From an uncultured Colwellia sp. (GTDB lineage Bacteria > Pseudomonadota > Gammaproteobacteria > Enterobacterales > Alteromonadaceae), in the NCBI GenBank assembly GCA_913062815.1, contig CAJXWZ010000013.1, forward strand, positions 62,001-126,000: a DNA stretch of 64,000 nt. The letters run 5' to 3'. A program made the translations under genes and the position numbers. Shown in pieces: positions 37,599-45,945 of this stretch (the stretch's first letter is position 1; each line of letters starts with the position of its first letter). Below the pieces are notes generated by a model. It was given only the letters and a program-made list of their open reading frames with translations. It did no database searches and was not told where the DNA came from.

Positions 37599-38313
37599 AC
37601 ACATTTTAGCTTTTCGGGTGATTGACTTTCGTGACCGTTTTCCAAAACCATTCGATACCTTCACTCAAGCATTAGAGGCACTTCAAAACCCTAAGGTATA
37701 TATGCCCGAGTGCGGAGGCATCATTTGTTATTTAAAAAACAGGCAAGAAATCATTATTCCTCGCTCATTTTTTATTGAAAGTACACCCAGATTCAAGGAC
37801 GAGCAAGAAGCTAAAAATTGGCTAATAGAGCGAAACCAGGTGCTTGAAAGCTCACCTGGAAAATCAGAAGTTTTAGCCATTGGTTTTGATTGTCTTGATT
37901 TCACTAGGCCCTTAACTGAACAAGTTGAAGAAGCACTATTACAGACTGATGATGAAATTGTTGGCGAGGATAAAAACGAAAAGGTTGCAAAAATTACTGC
38001 CCAATACTTAGATGAAAAAATTAGTGACATCATTCATGAAGAGGGAAAGCGCATGCGGCACTACACAAAAGAAACTGACGATAAAGTTGGAGCGCTAACG
38101 TGTGCTAAATGCCATAAAAAGGTTACGCATGACTCTGATTGCTATGAGTTTGACGAGTTTATCTCTATAAGTCACCACTGTGGCTATACCAGTATCTTTG
38201 AAGATAAGGCAAAATTGACGTTGGATTTATGTCAGCGTTGCTTTAAAGAGGTATGTGGTGAGTATATGAAGTTAAATGGTAAACCCACTACAGCAACGGA
38301 AATAGATGATTAA
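37591..38313 (+). CDS. Protein with C-terminal zinc-ribbon-like cysteine motif
   Basis: A 240-residue protein; the ATG at 37591 has GAGGA upstream, whereas the ATG at 37576 lies deep in the previous gene. The N-terminal ~100 residues are an unrecognised alpha/beta region (FRVIDFRDRFPKPFDTF). The C-terminal part has C171xxC174, HHC at 195-197 and C214xxC217 (LTCAKCHKKV, DLCQRCFKEVCGEY), a spacing that could bind zinc and is seen in other small uncharacterised proteins. A nucleic-acid or protein contact role is plausible but not shown. Confidence 0.7.
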   Translation: MNKHILAFRVIDFRDRFPKPFDTFTQALEALQNPKVYMPECGGIICYLKNRQEIIIPRSFFIESTPRFKDEQEAKNWLIERNQVLESSPGKSEVLAIGFDCLDFTRPLTEQVEEALLQTDDEIVGEDKNEKVAKITAQYLDEKISDIIHEEGKRMRHYTKETDDKVGALTCAKCHKKVTHDSDCYEFDEFISISHHCGYTSIFEDKAKLTLDLCQRCFKEVCGEYMKLNGKPTTATEIDD

Positions 38314-38459
38314 ATTCTATAAATGGACGAATACCTAATACATTAAGGCCTCTGAGACAGAGAGATTTTTCAAAGCTAACATCAATGATATTGTTGGAAA
38401 CTTATTCCATCAAGTTATTCAACAAAATACGCCTATAGTCTCAAAGGAGATATTATCGC

Positions 38460-38753
38460 ATGTTAACCATTGCTGAATTTGAAGAGAAAATAAATATTAT
38501 AAATGCACCCGGATGGTTGAGTATTTCGGTAAGTGAAACGAATGATAAAGCAGTGTATATAACTGGTTATGCAGGTATGGGCAATACTATGAGTATGCCT
38601 ATTGCCTCATTCGGTGATGAAATTGCACGCTATGTCAAAGAAAGGTTAAAGCAAGGCACTCTCACTAAAGATGAAAATAATCGTCATTTCCTACAAGAAC
38701 TAGGGCTTTGGGTTTATGCAATTGTAACACCTGAGAATTTATCATCGTCATAA
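38460..38753 (+). CDS. Small unrecognised protein at the end of the island
   Basis: A 97-residue protein with a good ribosome site (AAAGGAG, ten bases before the ATG). Sequence: MLTIAEFEEKINIINAPGWL, then SVSETNDKAVYITGYAG and FGDEIARYVKERLKQGTLT. Alpha/beta composition, no cysteine and no signal peptide. It lies 146 bp after the zinc-ribbon-like gene on the same strand and is probably the last gene of the island. Confidence 0.6.
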   Translation: MLTIAEFEEKINIINAPGWLSISVSETNDKAVYITGYAGMGNTMSMPIASFGDEIARYVKERLKQGTLTKDENNRHFLQELGLWVYAIVTPENLSSS

Positions 38754-38905
38754 CAACGTCCACTGCAAGAGTCGGTTATGTTATGCAGTACTAAGAATGT
38801 AATGTAATCATTACGCCTCTTTATTTATTCCATCACAGGGATAAATGAGTAAAACCTATACTCAGCCATATTATTCTCTTATTTCTAATAAATACTTAAA
38901 CAAAA

Positions 38906-38961
38906 TTGACATGCCTATAACAAAAATATTACTGTACAGTTATTAGGTTAACGAACGTTAA
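38906..38961 (+). promoter_or_regulatory. Promoter and TetR operator of the first RND operon
   Basis: TTGACA (38906-38911) with an 18-bp spacer to TACTGT (38930-38935), followed at 38948-38961 by the perfect inverted repeat TTAACG-AA-CGTTAA. The repeat sits just after the expected start site, where a TetR-type repressor encoded by the first gene could block transcription. Confidence 0.5.
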
Positions 38962-39014
38962 TTAACGTATTCGATTACGTATTTAATAAATCTTTCTAAT
39001 TATTGGATTTTACT

Positions 39015-39599
39015 ATGAGTGATACGCGCCAGACCATTCTCAATGTCGCGATGGTTTTGTTTTCAGAAAAAGGCTTTGATTCGGTTTCAATGCGCAATAT
39101 TGCCGATAAAGTGAATATTAGCCCACCCGCACTTTATAACCACTTTAAAGACAAACAGGCAATGTATCTTGCTGTTATTGACGAATCTTTTTGCAATAAA
39201 TCGATACAGTTAGTAAGTGCGTTAACCATTGAGGGTACAGCACTTAAACGTATGGAAACTTTTGTTTTTACTTTAAGCCAAATTTTAGCGGATGATCCTC
39301 AGTTTAGACGTCTAATACAGCGAGAGCAGTTAGATGGTGATGAACAACGATTGCAATATCTAGCAAAGGAGTTATTTGGTCCTGTCTTTATCGAATTAAT
39401 GAAGTTAATTAAAGAGATAAAACCTGATTGCGATACTCACGGTATTGCCGTCAGCATCATTGGTATGGTGCAGAAACAACTTGAAATGGAGTCTTTAGCG
39501 CAGTTCTTCCCTGACTATAAAAAAGAGCATCATTCACCTGCTTATGTAACACAATTAACTATGTCGATGTTATCGGCATTTTTTGGAACTCAATCATGA
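39015..39599 (+). CDS. TetR/AcrR family regulator
   Basis: A 194-residue regulator from the ATG at 39015 (a TTG at 39003 is in frame but less likely). The HTH is RQTILNVAMVLFSEKGFDSV, then SMRNIADKVNISPPALYNHF, with the typical YNHFKDKQAMY end. The ligand domain is helical and unassigned. Its stop overlaps the adaptor start (ATGA), and an inverted repeat lies in its promoter, so it probably represses this adaptor-RND operon. Confidence 0.88.
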   Translation: MSDTRQTILNVAMVLFSEKGFDSVSMRNIADKVNISPPALYNHFKDKQAMYLAVIDESFCNKSIQLVSALTIEGTALKRMETFVFTLSQILADDPQFRRLIQREQLDGDEQRLQYLAKELFGPVFIELMKLIKEIKPDCDTHGIAVSIIGMVQKQLEMESLAQFFPDYKKEHHSPAYVTQLTMSMLSAFFGTQS

Positions 39600-40699
39600 A
39601 AAAATCATTATTCATCAAATTACTATTAGGCCAGTTATTAACGTTAAGTGTTGTGCAGTTTAGTTATGCGCAGGCTGATAACCCATCTGAGAGTGAAGAA
39701 ACAAGAGTGCAAATAACGCCGGTTACTGTAGTAAAAGCCGTGTCAAAAACACTGCAAGCGACAACAAGTGTTAGAGGGCAAATAGAAACAGCCACTAAAC
39801 CCAATATAGCGGCAAAAGTTGACGCGGAAGTGAGTGATATTTATTTAACTGAAGGTGATAGTGTCAAACAAGGGCAAATATTAGCAGCCCTTGATGATGA
39901 AGCCTTTATTATAGATAAAGAAGTTGCCAATGCAGATATTACTTATCTAACGGTTTTAATTGAAAATGAACAAAGACTGCTAAAAAGAAATCAGGACTTA
40001 TTCAACAAAAAGATGATTTCCCAAGCGATTTTAGATGATAGCGAAACTTTATTAAAGCAATCAAATGCCCAATTATTAAGTGCTAAAGCCAAATTAAGAA
40101 AAGCCATTTATAAGTTATCCCATACAAAAATTATTAGCCCGATAAATGGCATTGTGCAAACTCGATTGGTATCAAAAGGGGATTATGTCAAAACGGGTGA
40201 TAATTTATATTTTATCATTTCAACCGATGATATTTATGCTCGCTTATATTTTCCTGAAACAGTCGCTGAGCACATTATGTTAAACATGCCAACAACTTTA
40301 ATGCGACAACAAAATGGTCAAATGAATAAGGTTAACGGTAGTATTGAGCGAATACGGCCTATGTTGGCGAAAGGCAATAGAGCCTTGCACGCCTTAGTGA
40401 AATTTCCTAATACCCATCAATGGAAAATAGGCACTAGTATTCAAGCCCAAGTGGTGTTGACTCAACATGAAAATGCGATCACTGTACCAAAACAAGCTTT
40501 GGTTCGCCGACCTAAGGGGTTAGTGGTTTATAAAGTGATAGCTAATAGTAATAAAGCTGTTGAGCAGATAGTGACCACAGGCTTAACTAAAAATGACACT
40601 ATTGAAATATTATCGGGGCTAGCGCTTAATGATGTCGTGGTATTAGATGGTGCTGCTTGGTTAACCGATGGCGCTATTATTGATATTGTGGAGCCTTAA
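39596..40699 (+). CDS. RND efflux periplasmic adaptor (membrane fusion protein)
   Basis: A 367-residue adaptor with a signal peptide (FIKLLLGQLLTLSVVQFSYA). The lipoyl-like domain has GQIETATKPNIAAKVDAEVS and EGDSVKQGQILAALDD, a helical hairpin spans residues about 100-170 (KKMISQAILDDSETLL), and SPINGIVQTRLVSKGDYVKTGD closes it. A beta-barrel and membrane-proximal domain follow (ITVPKQALVRRPKGLVVYKV). It links the inner-membrane pump to a TolC-like channel, which is not encoded here. Confidence 0.9.
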   Translation: MKKSLFIKLLLGQLLTLSVVQFSYAQADNPSESEETRVQITPVTVVKAVSKTLQATTSVRGQIETATKPNIAAKVDAEVSDIYLTEGDSVKQGQILAALDDEAFIIDKEVANADITYLTVLIENEQRLLKRNQDLFNKKMISQAILDDSETLLKQSNAQLLSAKAKLRKAIYKLSHTKIISPINGIVQTRLVSKGDYVKTGDNLYFIISTDDIYARLYFPETVAEHIMLNMPTTLMRQQNGQMNKVNGSIERIRPMLAKGNRALHALVKFPNTHQWKIGTSIQAQVVLTQHENAITVPKQALVRRPKGLVVYKVIANSNKAVEQIVTTGLTKNDTIEILSGLALNDVVVLDGAAWLTDGAIIDIVEP

Positions 40700-40701
40700 G
40701 C

Positions 40702-43700
40702 ATGAGCAATAACACAAGCGATGGTAATTTATCAACAGGCTCTTCACCAGATAAACCTTCAGCAGATAATTCGTCACTAGAAAACTCATCATTAGAAAAG
40801 AGCACTGCCACTAAAATGAATTTACCGGCATTTTCAATCAAAAATCATGTGCTGACTTATATGTTAAGTCTAGTTTTGATTTTATTTGGTCTGATCAGTT
40901 ACGAACGCATAGGTGTTGATAGACTGCCCGCCATTGAGTTTCCCATGTTATCGGTATCCACCATCTTACCCGGTGGCGATCCCTCCATTATTGATGCCTC
41001 CGTTACCAATATTATTGAGTCTGCGGTAAATGGTATTGCCGGTATTGAAAGTATTCAATCGTCATCATTGGCTGGTGTTTCAGTAGTGGTGGTGCAATTT
41101 AATCTAGCTAAAAATATTGATATTGCCTTTAATGAAATGCAGGCAAAAATAAATGAGATCATCCGTTTATTACCTAACGGAGTTGAAACGCCTATAGTTA
41201 AAAAAGTTGAAATTGGTGGCGCTCCGGTTATGTGGCTGTCCCTTGAAGGCGATAGAACATTACAGCAATTGAATTTGTATGCAAAAAATGTCGTCAAAAA
41301 ACGATTAGAAACCATCAGTGGTGTGGGTAATGTGCTTATTGCTGGAGAGCGCGAGCGTACGCTAAGAATTAATCTTAATATTCAACAAATGGCAGGACTT
41401 GGTGTAACAGTAGAAGATGTGATTAATGCCTTTAACCGAGAGCACATCAAAATGCCCGGCGGCTTCACCGTCGCGGCTAATCAAGAGCAACAGCTAAAGC
41501 TTGATCTTGAATTTCATAGTGTTGATGAACTGAAAAATCTTATTGTCGGTTATCAAGGCAATTTACCTATTTATTTACAAGAAGTTGCTGATGTTGAAGA
41601 TGGTTTAGAAGATTTTAGGCGTTTTGCCAGTTACAACGGTAAGCCCAATGTGGGCTTAGGTTTAGTTAAAATATCAGGTGCTAATACCGTTGCTATTATT
41701 GATGAAGCTAAAAAAAGACTCGCCGAAGAAATATTGCCACAGTTACCTGACGGTATAAAACTCAACATTATTGTCGATGATGGTGATTTGATCACAGCGA
41801 TTATTGATGGTTTAAAAGCGCATTTGTTTGAAGGCACCTTATTAGCCGGTGTAGTAGTGTTATTATTTTTAATGAATATGCGATCTACTTTAATCGTTAT
41901 TACTGCAATCCCCGTATCCTTATTAGGCGCTGTTGCCGCTATTTATTTTGCTGGTTTTACCTTTAATACCATGACTATGTTGGGGTTGTTGTTATTAATT
42001 GGCGTAGTGGTTGATGATGCCATTGTGGTATTAGAAAATATATTTCAAAAAATGGAACAAGATCCCGATGCAGACCCAACCACGGTAGCTATTGAGGGAA
42101 CCTCGCAAGTGATGTTTGCTATTTTAGCGGCCACATTTACGTTAGTTGCTTTATTTGGTGCTGTGGTCTTTATGGACGGTATTATTGGCCGCTTTGTTGG
42201 CTCATTTGCCGTGGTGGTAGTTTTTGGCGTAGTTATCTCCTTGTTTGTCTCGGTTACATTAACCCCGATGCTTTGTGCTAAATATTTGCGCGTACAAAAA
42301 AAGCATGGTCGGGTTTACCAAACGTTAAATAATGCTTTTAATAAAATGGAGCGCTTTTATTTATCGACATTGAAGTTTTCAATTAATCATAGGTTGTTGG
42401 TGGTTGGCTTAACGATTGCCGTGGTTTATTCCAGTGGTTGGTTTATGGGGCAGCTCGGTAAAGGTTTTATGCCTGAAGAAGATCAAGGTCGCTTTATTGT
42501 TTCCCTAAAAACCCCACTTGGCTCAAGCATAAATTACACTTTAGATCGGCTAAAAAAGGTTGAATCAATTCTACAAAAACATGAAGAAGTTCACGGTTTA
42601 TTTTCAACCATAGGCACAGGCGATAAAGGACAAGTTAATCAAGGTGAGATTTATGTTAGCTTGATTGCGCGAGAGCAAAGAGAACTGCATCAAACTAAGA
42701 TTATCGAAAAAGTACGACTTGATTTAGCAAACGTGCCCGGTGTTAAAGTTTTTGCTGCACCTGTCCCTACCGTAGGCGGTCAGCGGGGTGAACCATTACA
42801 GTTTGTGTTAAAAGGTCCAAACCTTGAAAAAGTGGCTGAATTATCAAAGGTACTCACTAATCGTTTAGAGCAAATAGCCGTTATTGGCGCACTAGACAGT
42901 AATTTACAATTAGATATGCCAGAGCTTGAAGTAGTAGCCTTAAGAGAAAAGGCTCGTGAAGTCGGTCTTGACTCTTCTAGTATAAGTAATGCGCTAAGAG
43001 TACTTGTTGGCGGTTTTGATGTTGCTAAATATAACGATATTCCAGGTGATGGAGAGCGTTATGATATTCGTTTAAAAATGTCTGACAATGGTTTAAATAC
43101 GAATAAATTACAGCAGATATATTTGAGAAATAACCAAGGCCAATTAGTCCGTTTAGACAGCGTTACACAATTTAATACCGGTATTGGGCCAGCTACCATC
43201 GGCCGATATAACCTACAATATGCGGCAACCTTTTATGCTACGCCTTCAATACCTGAAGGTGATGCATCGGTGATTGTATTAGAAGAAGCCAGTAAAATTC
43301 TCCCTAACGGCTATCAAATAGAGTTAATTGGTCGAGCAAAAGAATTCAGTAAAACCGCTAAACATATTATGTTTGCTTTTGGTACAGGACTTATTCTTAT
43401 TTACATGACCTTAGCTAGCCAATTTAACTCGTTTATTCAACCACTTATCGTGATGGTGGCTCAACCACTTGCTATTATTGGTGGCATCGCAGGTTTGTGG
43501 ATAGGAGGGCATTCACTTAATATTTATTCGATGATAGGGCTCGTCTTATTGGTGGGCTTAGTGGCAAAAAACTCAATTTTACTCATCGACTTAACTAATC
43601 AAATGCGAGCTGAAGGTAAACCCATTAATCAAGCATTGCTTGATGCTTGTCCTAGACGTTTAAGGCCAGTATTAATGACTTCACTCACGGTGATTTTTTC

Positions 43701-43890
43701 AATGACACCTGCTGCAATGGGTTTAGGCGCTGGTGCTGACATTAATGCACCATTAGCTGTGGCTGTAATTGGCGGCATGATTAGCTCAACATTGTTAACC
43801 TTGGTTGTTGTTCCTGCTGTTTATTCATTGGTGGAAAATGGCTTGAGTAAATTAGCAGGTTTGGAGTTTTTGAAACAAAAGGTTAATTAA
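40702..43890 (+). CDS. RND multidrug efflux permease (HAE-1 type)
   Basis: A 1062-residue inner-membrane pump, 12 transmembrane helices with two large periplasmic loops. The helix-4 proton relay is intact, LLIGVVVDDAIVVLENIF (paired Asp), as is the helix-10 lysine in GLVAKNSILLIDL. The N-terminal ~35 residues are low-complexity Ser/Asp/Asn (NNTSDGNLSTGSSPDKPSAD), an unusual cytosolic leader. The start is 2 bp after the adaptor stop. Substrate is unknown. Confidence 0.92.
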   Translation: MSNNTSDGNLSTGSSPDKPSADNSSLENSSLEKSTATKMNLPAFSIKNHVLTYMLSLVLILFGLISYERIGVDRLPAIEFPMLSVSTILPGGDPSIIDASVTNIIESAVNGIAGIESIQSSSLAGVSVVVVQFNLAKNIDIAFNEMQAKINEIIRLLPNGVETPIVKKVEIGGAPVMWLSLEGDRTLQQLNLYAKNVVKKRLETISGVGNVLIAGERERTLRINLNIQQMAGLGVTVEDVINAFNREHIKMPGGFTVAANQEQQLKLDLEFHSVDELKNLIVGYQGNLPIYLQEVADVEDGLEDFRRFASYNGKPNVGLGLVKISGANTVAIIDEAKKRLAEEILPQLPDGIKLNIIVDDGDLITAIIDGLKAHLFEGTLLAGVVVLLFLMNMRSTLIVITAIPVSLLGAVAAIYFAGFTFNTMTMLGLLLLIGVVVDDAIVVLENIFQKMEQDPDADPTTVAIEGTSQVMFAILAATFTLVALFGAVVFMDGIIGRFVGSFAVVVVFGVVISLFVSVTLTPMLCAKYLRVQKKHGRVYQTLNNAFNKMERFYLSTLKFSINHRLLVVGLTIAVVYSSGWFMGQLGKGFMPEEDQGRFIVSLKTPLGSSINYTLDRLKKVESILQKHEEVHGLFSTIGTGDKGQVNQGEIYVSLIAREQRELHQTKIIEKVRLDLANVPGVKVFAAPVPTVGGQRGEPLQFVLKGPNLEKVAELSKVLTNRLEQIAVIGALDSNLQLDMPELEVVALREKAREVGLDSSSISNALRVLVGGFDVAKYNDIPGDGERYDIRLKMSDNGLNTNKLQQIYLRNNQGQLVRLDSVTQFNTGIGPATIGRYNLQYAATFYATPSIPEGDASVIVLEEASKILPNGYQIELIGRAKEFSKTAKHIMFAFGTGLILIYMTLASQFNSFIQPLIVMVAQPLAIIGGIAGLWIGGHSLNIYSMIGLVLLVGLVAKNSILLIDLTNQMRAEGKPINQALLDACPRRLRPVLMTSLTVIFSMTPAAMGLGAGADINAPLAVAVIGGMISSTLLTLVVVPAVYSLVENGLSKLAGLEFLKQKVN

Positions 43891-44140
43891 CCTTTAGCCA
43901 AACATGGTTATCACAATTATACCGTACCTCATAGTGAGGGCGGTTGCGTCATAGAATATAAAGCCTAAAATAATTTCTACCTCCTACTCCTATAAGGGCA
44001 CTGAGTAAGTTAAGATTTCAACTCTAATTTATACTTCTTTCGTTAAATGCCATAGCTATGTTTTATAAGCCAAACTTGCCTTCTGTTATAGCAATGCGCG
44101 CATATTGATATAATTAACACTTTTAGATCTTAATGTTTTT

Positions 44141-44174
44141 TGCTACACTTACTGAACGTTCGGTCAGTAAGTGT
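44141..44174. promoter_or_regulatory. 30-bp TetR-type operator and extended -10 promoter
   Basis: A perfect 11-bp inverted repeat ACACTTACTGA / TCAGTAAGTGT (44145-44155, 44164-44174) with an 8-bp core ACGTTCGG. The extended -10 motif TGCTACACT (44141-44149) overlaps its left arm. The right arm ends 6 bp before the TetR start codon, so bound repressor would cover both promoter and ribosome-site region. Confidence 0.7.
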
Positions 44175-44180
44175 AATTAA

Positions 44181-44861
44181 ATGAAAAATAAGCCCACCAG
44201 TATTCCTGTGAATAATAGTCATAAATTTTCTAAAGGTGCTTTAGGTATTATTAGTGTTGCAGAATCACTATTTGCCCAAAAAGGTTTTAAAGCAACGTCT
44301 ATTAGTGAGATAGCTAAGAAAACAGGTGGCAGCAAAGCTAATATCTATCACCACTTCAAATCTAAAGAACATCTTTATCAAGAAACTTTAGAGCTAGCTT
44401 GTGAACATGTATTTGATGTCTTACAACCTTCAAAAGGGCAACTTTCGAGTGATCCTAAACAGAGGTTGAAAGAGTATATAACGCTTCATTTGAAAAGCAT
44501 GATTGAACAGCCTAATTCAACCAATTTGATTAAAAGAGAATTAATGGATAGCAATCAAATTGAAGGTAGATTATTAGCAAAAGATATTTTTACCACTACA
44601 TTTACTAAAGTTGCGGCGTTAGTCTTTGATGCCCATGAAATTGAAAAAGAAAGTAATAATATGAGTGCATCATTGCAAGCTTTTATGCTTATCGGGGTAA
44701 ATATGTTTTTCTTTGACTCACAATCCGTGATGAAGTACTTACCAGGCATGTCATCTCTTTCTGAGTCACCTGAAGCGTTCAGTAATATGATATTTGATCT
44801 TATTATTAATCAAAACTCTAACAGTGGCGTTGATTTTACTGAGGAGACTTCAAATGCATAG
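44181..44861 (+). CDS. TetR/AcrR family regulator of the second RND operon
   Basis: A 226-residue regulator with HTH residues about 22-66 (GIISVAESLFAQKGFKATSI, SEIAKKTGGSKANIYHHFKS). A helical ligand-binding domain follows. The large palindrome directly upstream is its probable operator. The lipoprotein adaptor gene starts inside its 3' end (ATGCATAG overlap), so the two are cotranscribed. Confidence 0.88.
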   Translation: MKNKPTSIPVNNSHKFSKGALGIISVAESLFAQKGFKATSISEIAKKTGGSKANIYHHFKSKEHLYQETLELACEHVFDVLQPSKGQLSSDPKQRLKEYITLHLKSMIEQPNSTNLIKRELMDSNQIEGRLLAKDIFTTTFTKVAALVFDAHEIEKESNNMSASLQAFMLIGVNMFFFDSQSVMKYLPGMSSLSESPEAFSNMIFDLIINQNSNSGVDFTEETSNA

Positions 44862-45945
44862 AGCTGTTGTTTATATTTGTATTGCAGTCTTTACTTTAGC
44901 TGGTTGCCAAGAGTCTGAAGTGGTAAAGAGTATAAGCCAAAAAAATCAAAAAGTTTGGAACCTTAACTCATGGTCAGTTCAATCAACGCAGATGCCTATT
45001 AATTACAAATCTATTGGTACAGTTGTGTCTGATCAGCGAATCGATGTTTCGTCTAGAGCCACAGGTTATATTAAAAATATTTTTGCTTTAGAAGGAGATA
45101 AAGTATTTAAAGGGCAAGTATTGATCGCACTTGATGATGCAGACGTTGAAGGGGCGATTTTACAGGCCGAAGCATCAATAAATACTGCTAAATTAGCGGT
45201 TCATGATGCTGATATTGATGTTGAAAGGTATAAGGATCTTTTTAAAAAAGGTAGCGTATCAGAAAATATTATGCGCAAAACTCAGTTATTTCGTGATAGA
45301 GCAAATGATGCCTTAGATACGGCCAAAACGACCTTGTCTATTGCTCAATCACAGCGTCAATATATAAAAATGTCTAGTGAAGTAGAGGGTATAGTTGTTG
45401 AAAGGCACCTTCGAAAAGGCGATCTTGCTACGCCAGGAAAACCGATACTGACTATTGAATCAAGCCAAGGACTTTTTTTTGATACCTATGTTGCAGAGAG
45501 TCAAATAAGCAAGATAAAAAAGGGAGCTAGTGTTGCAGTCTTTATCGATGCATTGAATAAAAAAGTGGACGCCATTATTGCTAGAGTTGTTCCTGCTGGC
45601 GATTCTACTACCCGCCGTTATAAAATTAAAATTGCTTTGTCAAATGATGAAGGCCTTTTATCTGGCATGTTTGGACGGGTTAATTTTATATTAGGTGAAA
45701 AAACTGCTGTTATTATCCCTGCTTCTGCATTGGTTGAACGAGGAGGATTACGGGGCGTTTTTGTGATTAATGATCAGCAAGAAGCTTACTTTAGGTGGCT
45801 TAATTTAGGTGCGGAAACGAAAGAAGGCATTGAAGTTAGAGCCGGGCTAGTAATTAATGAAAAAATAATATTACAAGGTAATAGCCAAATTCGTGAGGGC
45901 GATATTGTAAAACACTCAGCCATATTGGAGACAGTAAATGAGTGA
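44854..45945 (+). CDS. RND periplasmic adaptor, lipoprotein
   Basis: A 363-residue adaptor from the ATG at 44854, which has GAGGAG upstream; a longer frame from 44794 runs through the TetR gene and is not used. The signal ends in LAGC (lipid-modified Cys18). The lipoyl-type domain carries EGDKVFKGQVLIALDDADVE, the hairpin is RYKDLFKKGSVSENIMRKTQ and following, and EVEGIVVERHLRKGDLATPG closes it. It partners the next gene. Confidence 0.9.
   Translation: MHRAVVYICIAVFTLAGCQESEVVKSISQKNQKVWNLNSWSVQSTQMPINYKSIGTVVSDQRIDVSSRATGYIKNIFALEGDKVFKGQVLIALDDADVEGAILQAEASINTAKLAVHDADIDVERYKDLFKKGSVSENIMRKTQLFRDRANDALDTAKTTLSIAQSQRQYIKMSSEVEGIVVERHLRKGDLATPGKPILTIESSQGLFFDTYVAESQISKIKKGASVAVFIDALNKKVDAIIARVVPAGDSTTRRYKIKIALSNDEGLLSGMFGRVNFILGEKTAVIIPASALVERGGLRGVFVINDQQEAYFRWLNLGAETKEGIEVRAGLVINEKIILQGNSQIREGDIVKHSAILETVNE

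Noticed and set aside
38330..38490. Open frame of about 45 codons without ATG between the zinc-ribbon-like gene and the 97-residue gene (reads ...FFKANINDIVGN...)
   Set aside because: No start codon or ribosome site; it runs into the start of the 97-residue gene in a different frame.
38931..38940. Palindrome ACTGTACAGT, considered as a LexA box
   Set aside because: LexA needs CTGT-N8-ACAG; here the halves are adjacent. It overlaps a promoter and is probably coincidental.
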